DNA of 64,000 nucleotides, from contig DIYH01000023.1 in the NCBI GenBank assembly GCA_002435755.1, forward strand, positions 1 to 64,000, given 5' to 3'. The notes under the pieces were generated by a model. It was not told the origin of the DNA. It made no database searches and saw only the letters and a program-made list of their open reading frames with translations. Both the position numbers and the translations under genes were made by a program. This stretch comes from Flammeovirgaceae bacterium UBA6059 (GTDB taxonomy: Bacteria > Bacteroidota > Bacteroidia > Cytophagales > Cyclobacteriaceae). How positions within the stretch are numbered: position 1 is the stretch's first letter; each line of letters starts with the position of its first letter. Below are positions 44,646 to 55,100 of this stretch, piece after piece.

Positions 44646-47207
44646 ATGAAAAAGCTAAAAGCCGGTCGACATACAGTTGCAACACTGGTTTTGAGCGCTC
44701 TCATGCTCATTACGCTAGATGTAAAGGGTCAAAGAGACAATGCACTCAATGCAAGTCTTAACCAGATTCAGCTATTGTATAGCGCCGAGCAGTTCGAGGC
44801 TGCCTACGATTCGCTCCAGTACCTTTATAATACAAACACAATCGCACTGGATAAAGAGAAGGAGGCGATTGTATTGGATTGGGGGATCAGGTTAAGTTTC
44901 CTATCGGAAGATTGGACCAACCTTGATCAATACATATCAGCCTACTACGCCTTAGATCCATTTTTTTCGGCGAGCCAGCTTTCTGAGTCATCCCCTCAAC
45001 TACGCGAATACATTGAAAACTACGTCCGCGTAAAGAGTGAAAAATATGTATATGTGAATAAGAATAGGCAGAATATAGATTTTATCCCCGCTACAGTGAC
45101 TGTCTACGACAAGGAAGATATTGAGCGCCTTGGGGCTCGAAACTTGCTTGATTTGATTCGTTTGACGCCAGGGTTTGCTGAGTTGGGAGACAATAATGAA
45201 CGTATGATGGGTACAAGAGGCTCATCGGCCACAACACTACAGGACGTACTTTTTTTAATTAATGGACATAGAATCACCGACATATTGACAGATTCTAATG
45301 CACCCGATTGGATAAGCCTCGATTACGTCGAGCAGATAGAATTGGTCAGAGGTCCCGGATCTGCATTATATGGTGGCTCGGCCTTTAATGGTGTAGTGAA
45401 TGTAATAACCAAAAATGGTCGCTTCCAGGAAATGAATGAATTGAATATCAGATTAGGTACTGGTAATGACTTCAGATCATTAGCGCCTGAGTTTAATACA
45501 TATCATCTTAATTATCAAATAGGCAAAAGGATGAGCAATACTGAAGGTATCTATCTATCAGCCACCTATATTCAATCTGGAGGAAGTGAAATAGATTACG
45601 CCGAGTCTGATGAAAAGCCAATTCTTGGCACGAGATTCCGTGCGCCTGATTTGACAGGACGGGAGTATATCAATAGATATGGTCCTGGTTATAATCTTCT
45701 GTTCAGCTACAGTAATAATTCGCTATTGGTGACAGCTAATAGTCAGTTGAGTCAATTCATATATGCCAGACCGGACAGTTTGAACCTTTGGAATAATCTA
45801 GACCGTGATAGTCTCCGACAACAGAGAAGAAGGGTCGATGGTCGCAACTTTGTTCAAATAGAATATGACTTTCTCGATAACTCAGCTAGATCTCACAACC
45901 GTTTACAACTAAAGATAAGCGGCGATCATTTTCATAAGGACTTTACAACTAATCGTTATTCTGTTGGAATCGAAGAGAATACTCAACTCGTAGGTGACGA
46001 GTATAGAGCAACGGCCAGCATCGAATATGCTAGTGACAGCCTATTTAGTAAGAGTGGCAAACATAAAAATCACTTTTTAGTAGGTGCTGAGGCATTCATT
46101 AACCACTGGCGGTATTTATATTACAGGCAAGCAGATACAACATTACAGTTAAGTAAAATCGGCGATCAGTTCACGGAACCCGGTGATCAAAGAAATGAAT
46201 ATATTGGTGCCGTATATTTGCAAAATGAGTATCATCTCATCAATGATAGGTTTATAGGAACAGTAGGGGTACGGATAAATTATCATAACCTCTATTCGAA
46301 TTTTGGTGAATTCAAGTGGGGTGAACAGTATTCTCCCAGATTTGCACTGATTTACCTACCAAGAAAAAATAAGAATGGCCTCAATACCTACAAGTTCAAG
46401 TTACTATATAACTCGGCCTTCTTACCTCCGCCATTTTTGTATCGAAGGGAGGGCGATGTTCGGGGATTCGAGGGTAACCCAGAATTGGATCCCCAAAGTA
46501 TCGAAAGTGGTGAGGCGGTTATCTACGGGGACATAAATAAGAATATCAGCTATAGCGCACTTACCTACATCAATAAGATTCATGAATCAATAGTTCGTGC
46601 CGATACTGGCGAATTCACCTTCATAAATCGCGATAATGATGAGCGGGTATCTGGGATTGAATTGGAGATCAAATACCGGCACGAATCCAAGTCTTTTGAT
46701 TGGTACTCCTTTGCCAATGTATCAATTACAAGGCGGTTGGATTTTAATAATTCTGACAGGCAAAGCTACTTTAATGTATTTGACTCTGATTTGACTTCTG
46801 AAGAAAGCACGCTCAAAGGATTTCCTGGATCAAACGTCAATATGGGATTTGATGCATCATTTAAGACTAAAAGTTTTAGTACAGTCTCGGATTTGGGAGT
46901 TACTCTAAAGAAGATAAGACTAGGTGCAACGGCACAGTGGATTGGAAAAACACGTATTGAATCTCAGTTATTCATCAATGATCAAGGTATTCTTGAAAAT
47001 AGTGGAGCAGGAAAAGTTCAAAATTTGCCAGCTGCTTTTTTGACGAACTTACATCTCAAGGCCTATATCAGTAAGTTCAATTTAGGGCTCTCCGCTTACA
47101 ACTTATTTGATAAGGACTACTACTTGCCATCAGTCATCTCGCTAATGCAGAGGCAAAGAGGTGAGGGCAGAATGATTCTGCTATCGTTTAAGTACAACTT
47201 CAACTAA
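44646..47207 (+). CDS. TonB-dependent receptor with helical N-terminal extension
   Basis: An 853-residue outer-membrane receptor. A signal peptide (residues 1-28) is followed by about 105 residues of helical, TPR-like sequence (NQIQLLYSAEQFEAAYDSLQ) and a plug domain (about 140-260: DLIRLTPGFAELGDNNERM, QDVLFLINGHRI, VELVRGPGSALYGGSA-type motif). A 22-strand-type barrel runs to the C-terminus with LKAYISKFNLGLSAYNLFDK at the end. The gene starts one base after the nSTAND stop and ends three bases before the SulP gene, so it is translationally packed into the eCIS operon. The ligand is unknown. Such receptors bring bulky ligands across the outer membrane using TonB energy. Confidence 0.9.
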   Translation: MKKLKAGRHTVATLVLSALMLITLDVKGQRDNALNASLNQIQLLYSAEQFEAAYDSLQYLYNTNTIALDKEKEAIVLDWGIRLSFLSEDWTNLDQYISAYYALDPFFSASQLSESSPQLREYIENYVRVKSEKYVYVNKNRQNIDFIPATVTVYDKEDIERLGARNLLDLIRLTPGFAELGDNNERMMGTRGSSATTLQDVLFLINGHRITDILTDSNAPDWISLDYVEQIELVRGPGSALYGGSAFNGVVNVITKNGRFQEMNELNIRLGTGNDFRSLAPEFNTYHLNYQIGKRMSNTEGIYLSATYIQSGGSEIDYAESDEKPILGTRFRAPDLTGREYINRYGPGYNLLFSYSNNSLLVTANSQLSQFIYARPDSLNLWNNLDRDSLRQQRRRVDGRNFVQIEYDFLDNSARSHNRLQLKISGDHFHKDFTTNRYSVGIEENTQLVGDEYRATASIEYASDSLFSKSGKHKNHFLVGAEAFINHWRYLYYRQADTTLQLSKIGDQFTEPGDQRNEYIGAVYLQNEYHLINDRFIGTVGVRINYHNLYSNFGEFKWGEQYSPRFALIYLPRKNKNGLNTYKFKLLYNSAFLPPPFLYRREGDVRGFEGNPELDPQSIESGEAVIYGDINKNISYSALTYINKIHESIVRADTGEFTFINRDNDERVSGIELEIKYRHESKSFDWYSFANVSITRRLDFNNSDRQSYFNVFDSDLTSEESTLKGFPGSNVNMGFDASFKTKSFSTVSDLGVTLKKIRLGATAQWIGKTRIESQLFINDQGILENSGAGKVQNLPAAFLTNLHLKAYISKFNLGLSAYNLFDKDYYLPSVISLMQRQRGEGRMILLSFKYNFN

Positions 47208-47210
47208 TAG

Positions 47211-49151
47211 ATGTCTATGTCATTAGTTGCAAAGGACAATATTAGAGGAGACATCTTAGGTGGCATTTCAGCTGGTATCGTGACCCTTCCTGTTGCGCTG
47301 GCTTATGGCGTTGCGTCCGGTTTAGGCCCTATGGCTGGGATGTACACTGCCGTTATTTTAGGTTACTTGGCTTCCATTTTTGGCGGAACGAAAACACAAA
47401 TAAGTTGTCCGACAGGAGCCCTCACAGTGGTCGTTGCTTTGATTGTAGCAAGGGAAATACAACTAGCGGGTAGTCTGGAAGGAGCCACCCCTATATTATT
47501 AATGATTTTTGTCTTAACAGGAATTATTCAACTACTGCTTGGGATACTCAAACTCGGTATGAACATTCGGTATGTTCCATACACTGTTGTCAGCGCTTTT
47601 ATGAGTGGCATAGGTGTTATAATCATTGTACTTCAGTTCAAAGATATTTTTGGGGTATATGACTCACAGTACAGTTCGGTTCCTTCAATATTGCTGAATA
47701 TTGGCTACTTCATTCAAAATGCTCATTTGGAATCTCTGTTGATTTCTCTGGCAACAGTCGCAATTATTTTTGCTTTTCCTCGGGTATCCAAACGTGTACC
47801 TGGCAGTCTCGTAGCGTTAATTGTCATCACTGTCATATCGACTGCCTTAAACCTTGACATAAAAAGACTTGGGGCTGTAGACGTTCATCTTGCCCACTTC
47901 GATTTGGTCTACGACGAGAAGATATTCCAGGCAGATGTGATCTTCAGGGTCTTATTGGCGGCATTATCGTTAGCATTATTAGGTTCAATCAATACACTGC
48001 TTACCTCTGTGGTTGCAGATAAAATGACTTCTTCAGTTCATGATAGTAACCAAGAGCTACTTGGGCAGGGGCTTGGTAACGTATTTGCCGGCGTGTTTGG
48101 CGGCTTTCCTGGTAGTGGAGCAACCGCGTGTACCGTGGCGAATATTCAGTCTGGTGGAAGAAATAAGATATCCGGGGTGGTAAGTTCTACTTTTCTACTC
48201 TTAGTTCTGTTGTTTGGTACGCACATCGCTGCAGAAATACCTCATGCGGTTTTAGGGGGGATTCTTGTCCATATTGGTATCGTATTGATAGACAAGGAAA
48301 CCCTTCGGAACATGAAATACATCCCTAAGGCGGATAACGTGATTATGATGACTGTTTTTGTGCTTACAGTGTTTTGGAATTTACTGTATGCAGTAATCAT
48401 AGGTCTTGTATTTGCGTCATTCTATTTCATGAAGAAAATGGCGGATGTGGTCGAAGTGGATACTCAAAAAACTAAGGTGGACAAGATTGTCGATCAAGTA
48501 ATACAGAGTTTTAAGGATACAGAAGGGTTCGAAAGGAGGGTATTCATAAAAAGCATCAGAGGACCTATTTTTTTTGGGTTTTCCTCGCGCTTTTTGCTCT
48601 CTATGAGAAACATCCCAAAGCAGGTAGAAGCCGTGATATTTAATATGTCAATGGTTCCCTACATGGATCATTCCGGAGTGCGAACATTTATTGAGGTAAT
48701 TCAATTTTTGAAAGAACGCAAAGTGAATGTTTGTTTCAGTGAGTTGAGCGATGCAAATCTTAAGATACTCAAAGGTCTGAACGTTATACCCAATATGGTC
48801 GATGAGGAGCATCTCTTTGATTCTGTAGAAGAGTGCATCATGTGGATGAATGAACCCGGACACATTGAGAATGAGTTTAAGGATACTTCGGAATTGTACA
48901 TCCCTCCAGCTTTCACTCCAAATCAGGATGGGATAAATGATGATTGGGCCATTAAAAATATTGATAAGTACCCAAATGCCACAGTTAGCGTTTTTAATTT
49001 GAACAACGAGCTAGTGTTTCATTCTCAGGGTTATGGCGAACCATGGACTGGCAAGCAGAACGGTGTTCTTCAACCTCCGGGAGAGTATAAATACGAAATC
49101 AATCTTAGGGAAAATGAAAAAATAGAGGGATCAGTCTTTATTTTTAGATAG
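47211..49151 (+). CDS. SulP anion transporter with STAS and gliding-motility/T9SS-type C-terminal domain
   Basis: A 646-residue protein. Residues 1-425 are a SulP (SLC26-like) inner-membrane transporter (GISAGIVTLPVALAYGVASG and GGFPGSGATACTVAN). A STAS domain follows (about 430-545, VIFNMSMVPYMDHSG). From about residue 563 there is a typical gliding-motility C-terminal (CHU_C/TIGR04131-like) domain: IPPAFTPNQDGINDDWAI, then GYGEPWTGKQNGVLQPPGEY and the final FIFR. SulP proteins move sulfate, bicarbonate or related anions. The C-terminal domain normally belongs to exported proteins, so its attachment after a cytosolic STAS domain is odd. Reading frame and codon use are continuous, so no frameshift is evident. 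Neighbours are 3 and 5 bp away. Confidence 0.88.
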   Translation: MSMSLVAKDNIRGDILGGISAGIVTLPVALAYGVASGLGPMAGMYTAVILGYLASIFGGTKTQISCPTGALTVVVALIVAREIQLAGSLEGATPILLMIFVLTGIIQLLLGILKLGMNIRYVPYTVVSAFMSGIGVIIIVLQFKDIFGVYDSQYSSVPSILLNIGYFIQNAHLESLLISLATVAIIFAFPRVSKRVPGSLVALIVITVISTALNLDIKRLGAVDVHLAHFDLVYDEKIFQADVIFRVLLAALSLALLGSINTLLTSVVADKMTSSVHDSNQELLGQGLGNVFAGVFGGFPGSGATACTVANIQSGGRNKISGVVSSTFLLLVLLFGTHIAAEIPHAVLGGILVHIGIVLIDKETLRNMKYIPKADNVIMMTVFVLTVFWNLLYAVIIGLVFASFYFMKKMADVVEVDTQKTKVDKIVDQVIQSFKDTEGFERRVFIKSIRGPIFFGFSSRFLLSMRNIPKQVEAVIFNMSMVPYMDHSGVRTFIEVIQFLKERKVNVCFSELSDANLKILKGLNVIPNMVDEEHLFDSVEECIMWMNEPGHIENEFKDTSELYIPPAFTPNQDGINDDWAIKNIDKYPNATVSVFNLNNELVFHSQGYGEPWTGKQNGVLQPPGEYKYEINLRENEKIEGSVFIFR

Positions 49152-49156
49152 TAAAC

Positions 49157-52100
49157 TTGAGTGCTATCCACGAAATAAATAAGATACATTTTCAAATTGA
49201 TGGGAAGGTAACATTCGAAATAAGAAAGACTATAGAGGATGTTGTCCCAGAGATTATTGAGACTTATTTCAATCAGTTTGATCGTTCTGATCGGTTAATT
49301 CCAATCAAAAGGTTTCACTTCGACTTAGGTAAGATTAAGGCCTCAAACTTTAAAGACGAACTTATAGTCCGTCTATCATATCTTCTTCAGACAGAGCTTA
49401 AGGATCTTTTTGAGTCGACTGACTTCACTGATGAGGTAGAGAAGACAATTAAACTGTCTTATGGAGAAGCCATCATAAAATACTTGAAGGAGGGATGGTC
49501 ACAATATGATTCGTATGACCTTAATGATTTGTTTGTGCATCTCTTAAAAGAGGACTTTGAATTGCTTAGAGCGATTTTAAGTGATGGCAGTAGGATAAAA
49601 GAGATTTCCATAAGGTTATTCTATCAGCTGGATTATCGATACCTCAAGGAATTCTGGATCCGATCTATGCCATTACAATTTCAACAAGTCGAATCTGTCT
49701 ATAACAAGATATTTGAGGATACCCAGCTCAAACCAAGTTTCGATTCCCAAGAAGAAAGCCTTGCAAGACTGCTGAAGAGATTAATGATTGATTTCTTGTT
49801 GGGCTATGATCAGCAGTCTATATCGACTGTTGATTTCGTTGATTGGCTTAAGTCTCAAGCAGATGAATTCAAGCCCTTTGAGCACTCACTTCCGACCACC
49901 GTTTTCAAGTACCTGGATTCTTTAACAACAGATGAAGATGATTTTAGAGACAGATCATCGGAACCTGATCATATTGAAATCCTGCTAGACTTCATCCTTA
50001 GAGGTAATTCACCTGAAACAGCGTACAGAGATGATGTATGGAACACAGTCCAAGGGCTTAAGGGTCGAGCTTTAGAAGCTTTTGCTGGAAAACTGATTGA
50101 GAAATTTGATCATAGATCTGAAGAATGGAGTCGTCTTAAAATGATCTTTTCATCGGACCAGATCGAGGAGATGATGGCTTTTTACGAGCTCAGTTCTACA
50201 GGTTATCGTTCCAAAAGGCTATCAGAGATCCGGTACATAAAGGCTGTTTTTGATCAACTTTTTTCTGAGGACCTCCCTTATCCAAGCCCACAATTCCTAT
50301 CTAGTTATCTGTCCACTACCACTTCACGACCAAACGAATTAATGCGGTTGGTAGAGGATTACGTCAAGACCATTTCAGCGAAAAGATCCGAGAAGGAGTT
50401 GGACCTGGTAGGCAAGTTGATAACCCATAGTCATCAGACAAGTCATGAACATACCCCTACATTCAAAAGAGCCCTACAGAAGCTCAAATCGAAGCTGGAG
50501 GGACTAGATAGGACTGAGCACAAGCCTCCGGCTGATGCCATGAATGCCTACCTCCATTTTCTTACTACCGGCATATGGCTACTTGAAGACACGGACCCAG
50601 ACCAGACTTTGAGCACGTTGTTGAAGGATGCCTCAGAACGACTCGTATTAGAGCTCAAGCAAGGGTTCAAATTACCTTCGATGTGGCTCAGGCTGATATA
50701 TCAACACCCGCTAGTCTTGGTAAAAACACTATTTGTCAGGGTTTTTGAGGGTGATGACGATCTGGATATGCTTCATGATAAGCTAGAGAACTTTGATTCG
50801 ACAGATGTCAATGACGCTTCTCAACGGAAGCTGTTGGAGTCCTTTTTTCTGGCAAAAGCCTTGTTCCAGAAAGATCTGGGTATCGATTTCTTGATGGCTT
50901 ACGATCAGCAGTCTACGTCGAGCGTTGATTTCGTAGATTGGCTCAAGTCTCTAGCAGATGAATTCAAGCCTTTCGAGCACTTACTTCCGACCAACGTTTT
51001 CAAGTACCTGGATAATCTAATAATAGATAAGGGTGATTTTAGAGATAGATCATCGGGAGCTGATCATATTGAAGCCCTGCTAAACTTCATCCTTATAGGT
51101 AATTCACCTGAAACAGCGTACAGAGATGATGTATGGAAAACAGTTCAAGAGCTTAAAGGTCGAGCTTTAGAAGCTTTTGCTGAAAAACTGATTGAGAAAT
51201 TTGATAATATATCTGAAGAATGGAATCGTCTCAAAATGATCTTTTCATCGGACCAGATCGAGGAGATGATGGCTTTTTACGAGCTCAGTTCTACAGGTTA
51301 TCGTTCCAAAAGGCTATCAGAGATCCGGTACATAAAGGCTGTTTTTGATCAACTGTTTTTTGAAAATCTTCCCTACCCGACCCCACAATTCCTATCTAGA
51401 TATCTGCCCACTACCACTTCACGACCAAGCGAGTTAATGCTGTTGGTAGAGGACTACGTCAAGACCATTTCAGCGAAAAGATCCAAGAAGGGGTTGGACC
51501 TAGTAGATAAGTTGATAACCTATAGTGACCAGACAAGTCATGAACATACCCCTACATTCAAAAGAGCCCTACAGAAGCTCAAATCGAAGCTGGAGGGACT
51601 AGATAGGACTGAGCACAAGCCTCCGGCTGGTGCCATGAGTGCCTACCTCCATTTTCTTACTACCGGCATATGGCTACTTGAAGACACGGACCCAGACCAG
51701 ACTTTGAGCACGTTGTTGAAGGATGCCTCAGAACGGCTTGTGTTGGAGCTCAAGCAAAGGTTTAACTTACCTACGGTGTGGCTCAGGCTGATATATCAAC
51801 ACCCCGTAGACTTGGTGAAAACACTATTTGTCAGGGTTTTTGAGGGTGATGACGATCCGGAGCTGCTTCATGATAAACTGGAGAGCTTCGGTTCGAGAGA
51901 TGTCAATGATGTTTCTCAACGGAAGCTGCTGGAGTACTTCTTTCTCGCAAAAGCTTTGTATCACAAGGATTTGGGTATCGATTTCAGAAGTTTTTTTGAG
52001 AAAAAAATCGAAGAGTTGATATCCACTGAGCGCGCGCGAGAAGATAAAGCTGATGAACTAGACATCAATCAAGTACTAAATCATTATCTAAAGGGAAGCT

Positions 52101-55100
52101 ATGGGAAGGTTAAACCGACCGGAGACACTCTTTCATTCATGATCAAAGAGTTATCTCATAATCCGCATCATTTGCTGGAGTTTCTATTAAATAATCAGAT
52201 TGAGAAGCGTTCTTGGCGACAATTCTTGTCACATTTTGATCGAGGAGATTTAAGCCAGGTAGCCAAGATTATCACGACATATTCCCGAGATAAATTCCGC
52301 TGGTTTGACCATTTAATCTCCGGTTTTAGCGCCGATGAGCTCAAGGGACTATTCAAGAAGTCTCAACTCATTGCGCTCATAGTACATTACCTATTCGATG
52401 AAGAGGCCAAGCTTGAAACAATCTTCACAAAAGCTTCTAAAGATTTCAAAAAAGGCAGATTTCAAGATGATGAAAGCATAGAGTCTATCCTTGAGTCGCT
52501 TACTGATGAAACTGCATTGGTACCACATGAATTAAGGAAGGAATATTCTGTGCTGTTAGAGGAAATAAAGTCTTATCAGATAGAGTTCAAGAAGTTGGGT
52601 GTAGAGATGCCCTATTCTTATTGGAGTACGCGGTGGCTAGAAAACATACCTTTTAGTCAGAGTACTGAGGAGTTAAGAAAGCGAGTAACAGCCAGCTTTT
52701 GTGATGATTTTGCAGGATATGCCAAGGAGATTAAGTTAACTACTGGTATTCCTTTGGAGGAGAAAATCGAAGGATTCGACATTACCAATTTTGTTGTTGC
52801 GCTGATTGATAGCAACCGTACGGAGGTTCAGCCTTATTTTCAAAGTTTCGAAGATTTTGAGATACACATTGTCGATCTGCTGACCAAGTCCAGAAGACTA
52901 AATCTTGCCTTCACTTTAGCCGATCCTAGGAAATTGATTATTTGGCTCGAAAACTTTTCACCTTCCTCAATATCATTATTGGAAAAGGCTGTTCTTCTGA
53001 GGTTCGGGAAGTCCTCTTTCGGACAACTCTATGGTCAGGTTCTTTCTACTAATCTAAGCGCTGAAAAAGCGATAAAGCTTGGCTCGATAGCTTATGGAAT
53101 CTCACATTCAAAGTTTGATGCAAGAACTTACATTGAGTTTCTTCATGAGTCTGTAGCCATCATCAGGATTGAGGATTCAGTTTTGTTCGATCAACATTTA
53201 ATCCAAGATGAAGGTCCGTCAAAAGCTTACCTAAAAGCATTTATCCATTACCTCGGCTTCAGGAGATATAATTATCTGCCTTTGGAAAGAGACGGATTAC
53301 TAACAGGATTTACGAAAATCATGACCTACCGGAAAGAGGAGTTTATGGGACTCTTGAGAATCTCATTTCCTCTTCGAGTGGTTGTCGAAAGCTTATTTGA
53401 GATTATTCCTCAACATAGCCATCGCAACATTTTCAGTCAGTTTTTTCCACACTTAAGAACTCGATTAGACCATGTTTTGGCAACAGTCACAAGTCAGTTG
53501 CAAGTAGAGGAATCCCTAGTGCTTTCGACCTGGATGCGAATGGCACTTATTAATACGCAAAGTTCCGGTACCGATCAGGTAATTCGGCAGCTCGTTAAGT
53601 CAATTGAGCATGACGGATTTTCACAACCTACTGCGGAGAAAAGGTCAGTAAAGACATCAGATTCTTTTCCAGAAGAACCACCCTCAAAAGTCACTTGGCA
53701 AGAGGTTGAATCGAGATACTCATTTTTTGAGCTACTCGCAGAAACAATAAAAAGTGGCAAATTGCCAACCACTGAGTCTTTGTCCTCAAGCACGGATTTT
53801 ACTCATGTTTTGAAGCTTGCCATTGAGTCGGAACCGGAGAAGGTAAGGGTAGTCTTTAGACAAATGTCGGCAGAAGTTCAGGGGACCAGGTACCTGTTCA
53901 ATATTCTCGGTAGAGCATCCTTCTGGGAGCTAATGCAGAAAGTCGAGACCAAAGCGTTCCGTACGATACAGAAGCAAGCAGAAAAACTCTCACAATTACA
54001 TGCGCAGTTGGGTGACCAAGATGCGTTGATAGACTATTTTTCTCTACGCTATCTATCACTCTATTACAAAACAGGAACGGATGCTGCCCATGTCATAGCG
54101 CCCTTGATACTTGATGCCGTACCTCAGGATTTCGAACTAAGCGCTACAGATTACCAGGTGTTGCTTTCAAAAAGCAGAATAAGGATCATCAAAGAGTACG
54201 TTTCGACGCGCCAGAAGGAATACTCTGAGAGTATAGTTAATGAGGATGTATCATACTCAATTGACACTCTGCTATATATGACGGAGAGTGGGCACACTCC
54301 CTGGTGGTCATCAGAAGTAGGGGTTGAATCTGGAAAACCTCTGACAGATCGGATAAAGGAGTTGCTCGCAAGTCTTGTGGACGAATCACCTGCGGACTTC
54401 ATAAAATCTATTTCGAAACGGAGAGATGCTGAGCAAGTCGTTATGAAGATGGCAACTTTGATTTCAGGTCAACAATTGGACAAATTACTTGCATCGGTAG
54501 CTCCCAATATAGCCGGATTCATCATTAGCTTTGATCTATTGCTGATAAGAAGCACAATAAAAATTGATAGAGAGAAGTGGTTGACTTTTTTGATCATGGC
54601 AACTGTCACAGAGGATGAATTAAAGGCAAGTACATGGATGCCTAAGGCGCTGAGTATGGCGTCAAAACTGTCAAGCCTCTCTATTACGGTATTGCGTCAG
54701 CGGCTGCTGGAAACCGCCAAGGTTGCCATTAAAAATAGAGAAATGCGCTTTCTACCCTTTATCGATTTACTCGGAGCTAACCTTGATGAAAGCTCAATCA
54801 AGGCCAAGGAAACTCCGATTGCGGTGCTATCAACTCCAATGAGTCTGCAATCTGCGATCATCTATTACCTCAGAGTGGGTTCTTTGCCCTCAGGTTTTGA
54901 ACACATCAATAGCCGCTACAAACTATTGGAGCTGATTCAAAATGAGATAGAATTCCGGTCTAACGAATTTCGACTATCCATTCAACAGGTTCTTGCAAGT
55001 GAAGTAACTCGAAATCGACTGATAAAGAGTGAATCAGATCATTTCCTAAGGCTGATGATCCAGATATTGTACCCTGGAATAAGCCAAAAGCTTCTCTTGG

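Noticed and set aside
47211..49151. SulP gene plus separate secreted protein joined by a frameshift
   Set aside because: The frame is continuous from STAS to the tail without stop, start codon or signal peptide at the junction, so a single fused product is the simplest reading.
49787..51976. Tape-measure repeat as an assembly duplication artefact
   Set aside because: The two copies differ at many scattered positions and keep the frame, so they are distinct sequences rather than a copied contig segment.
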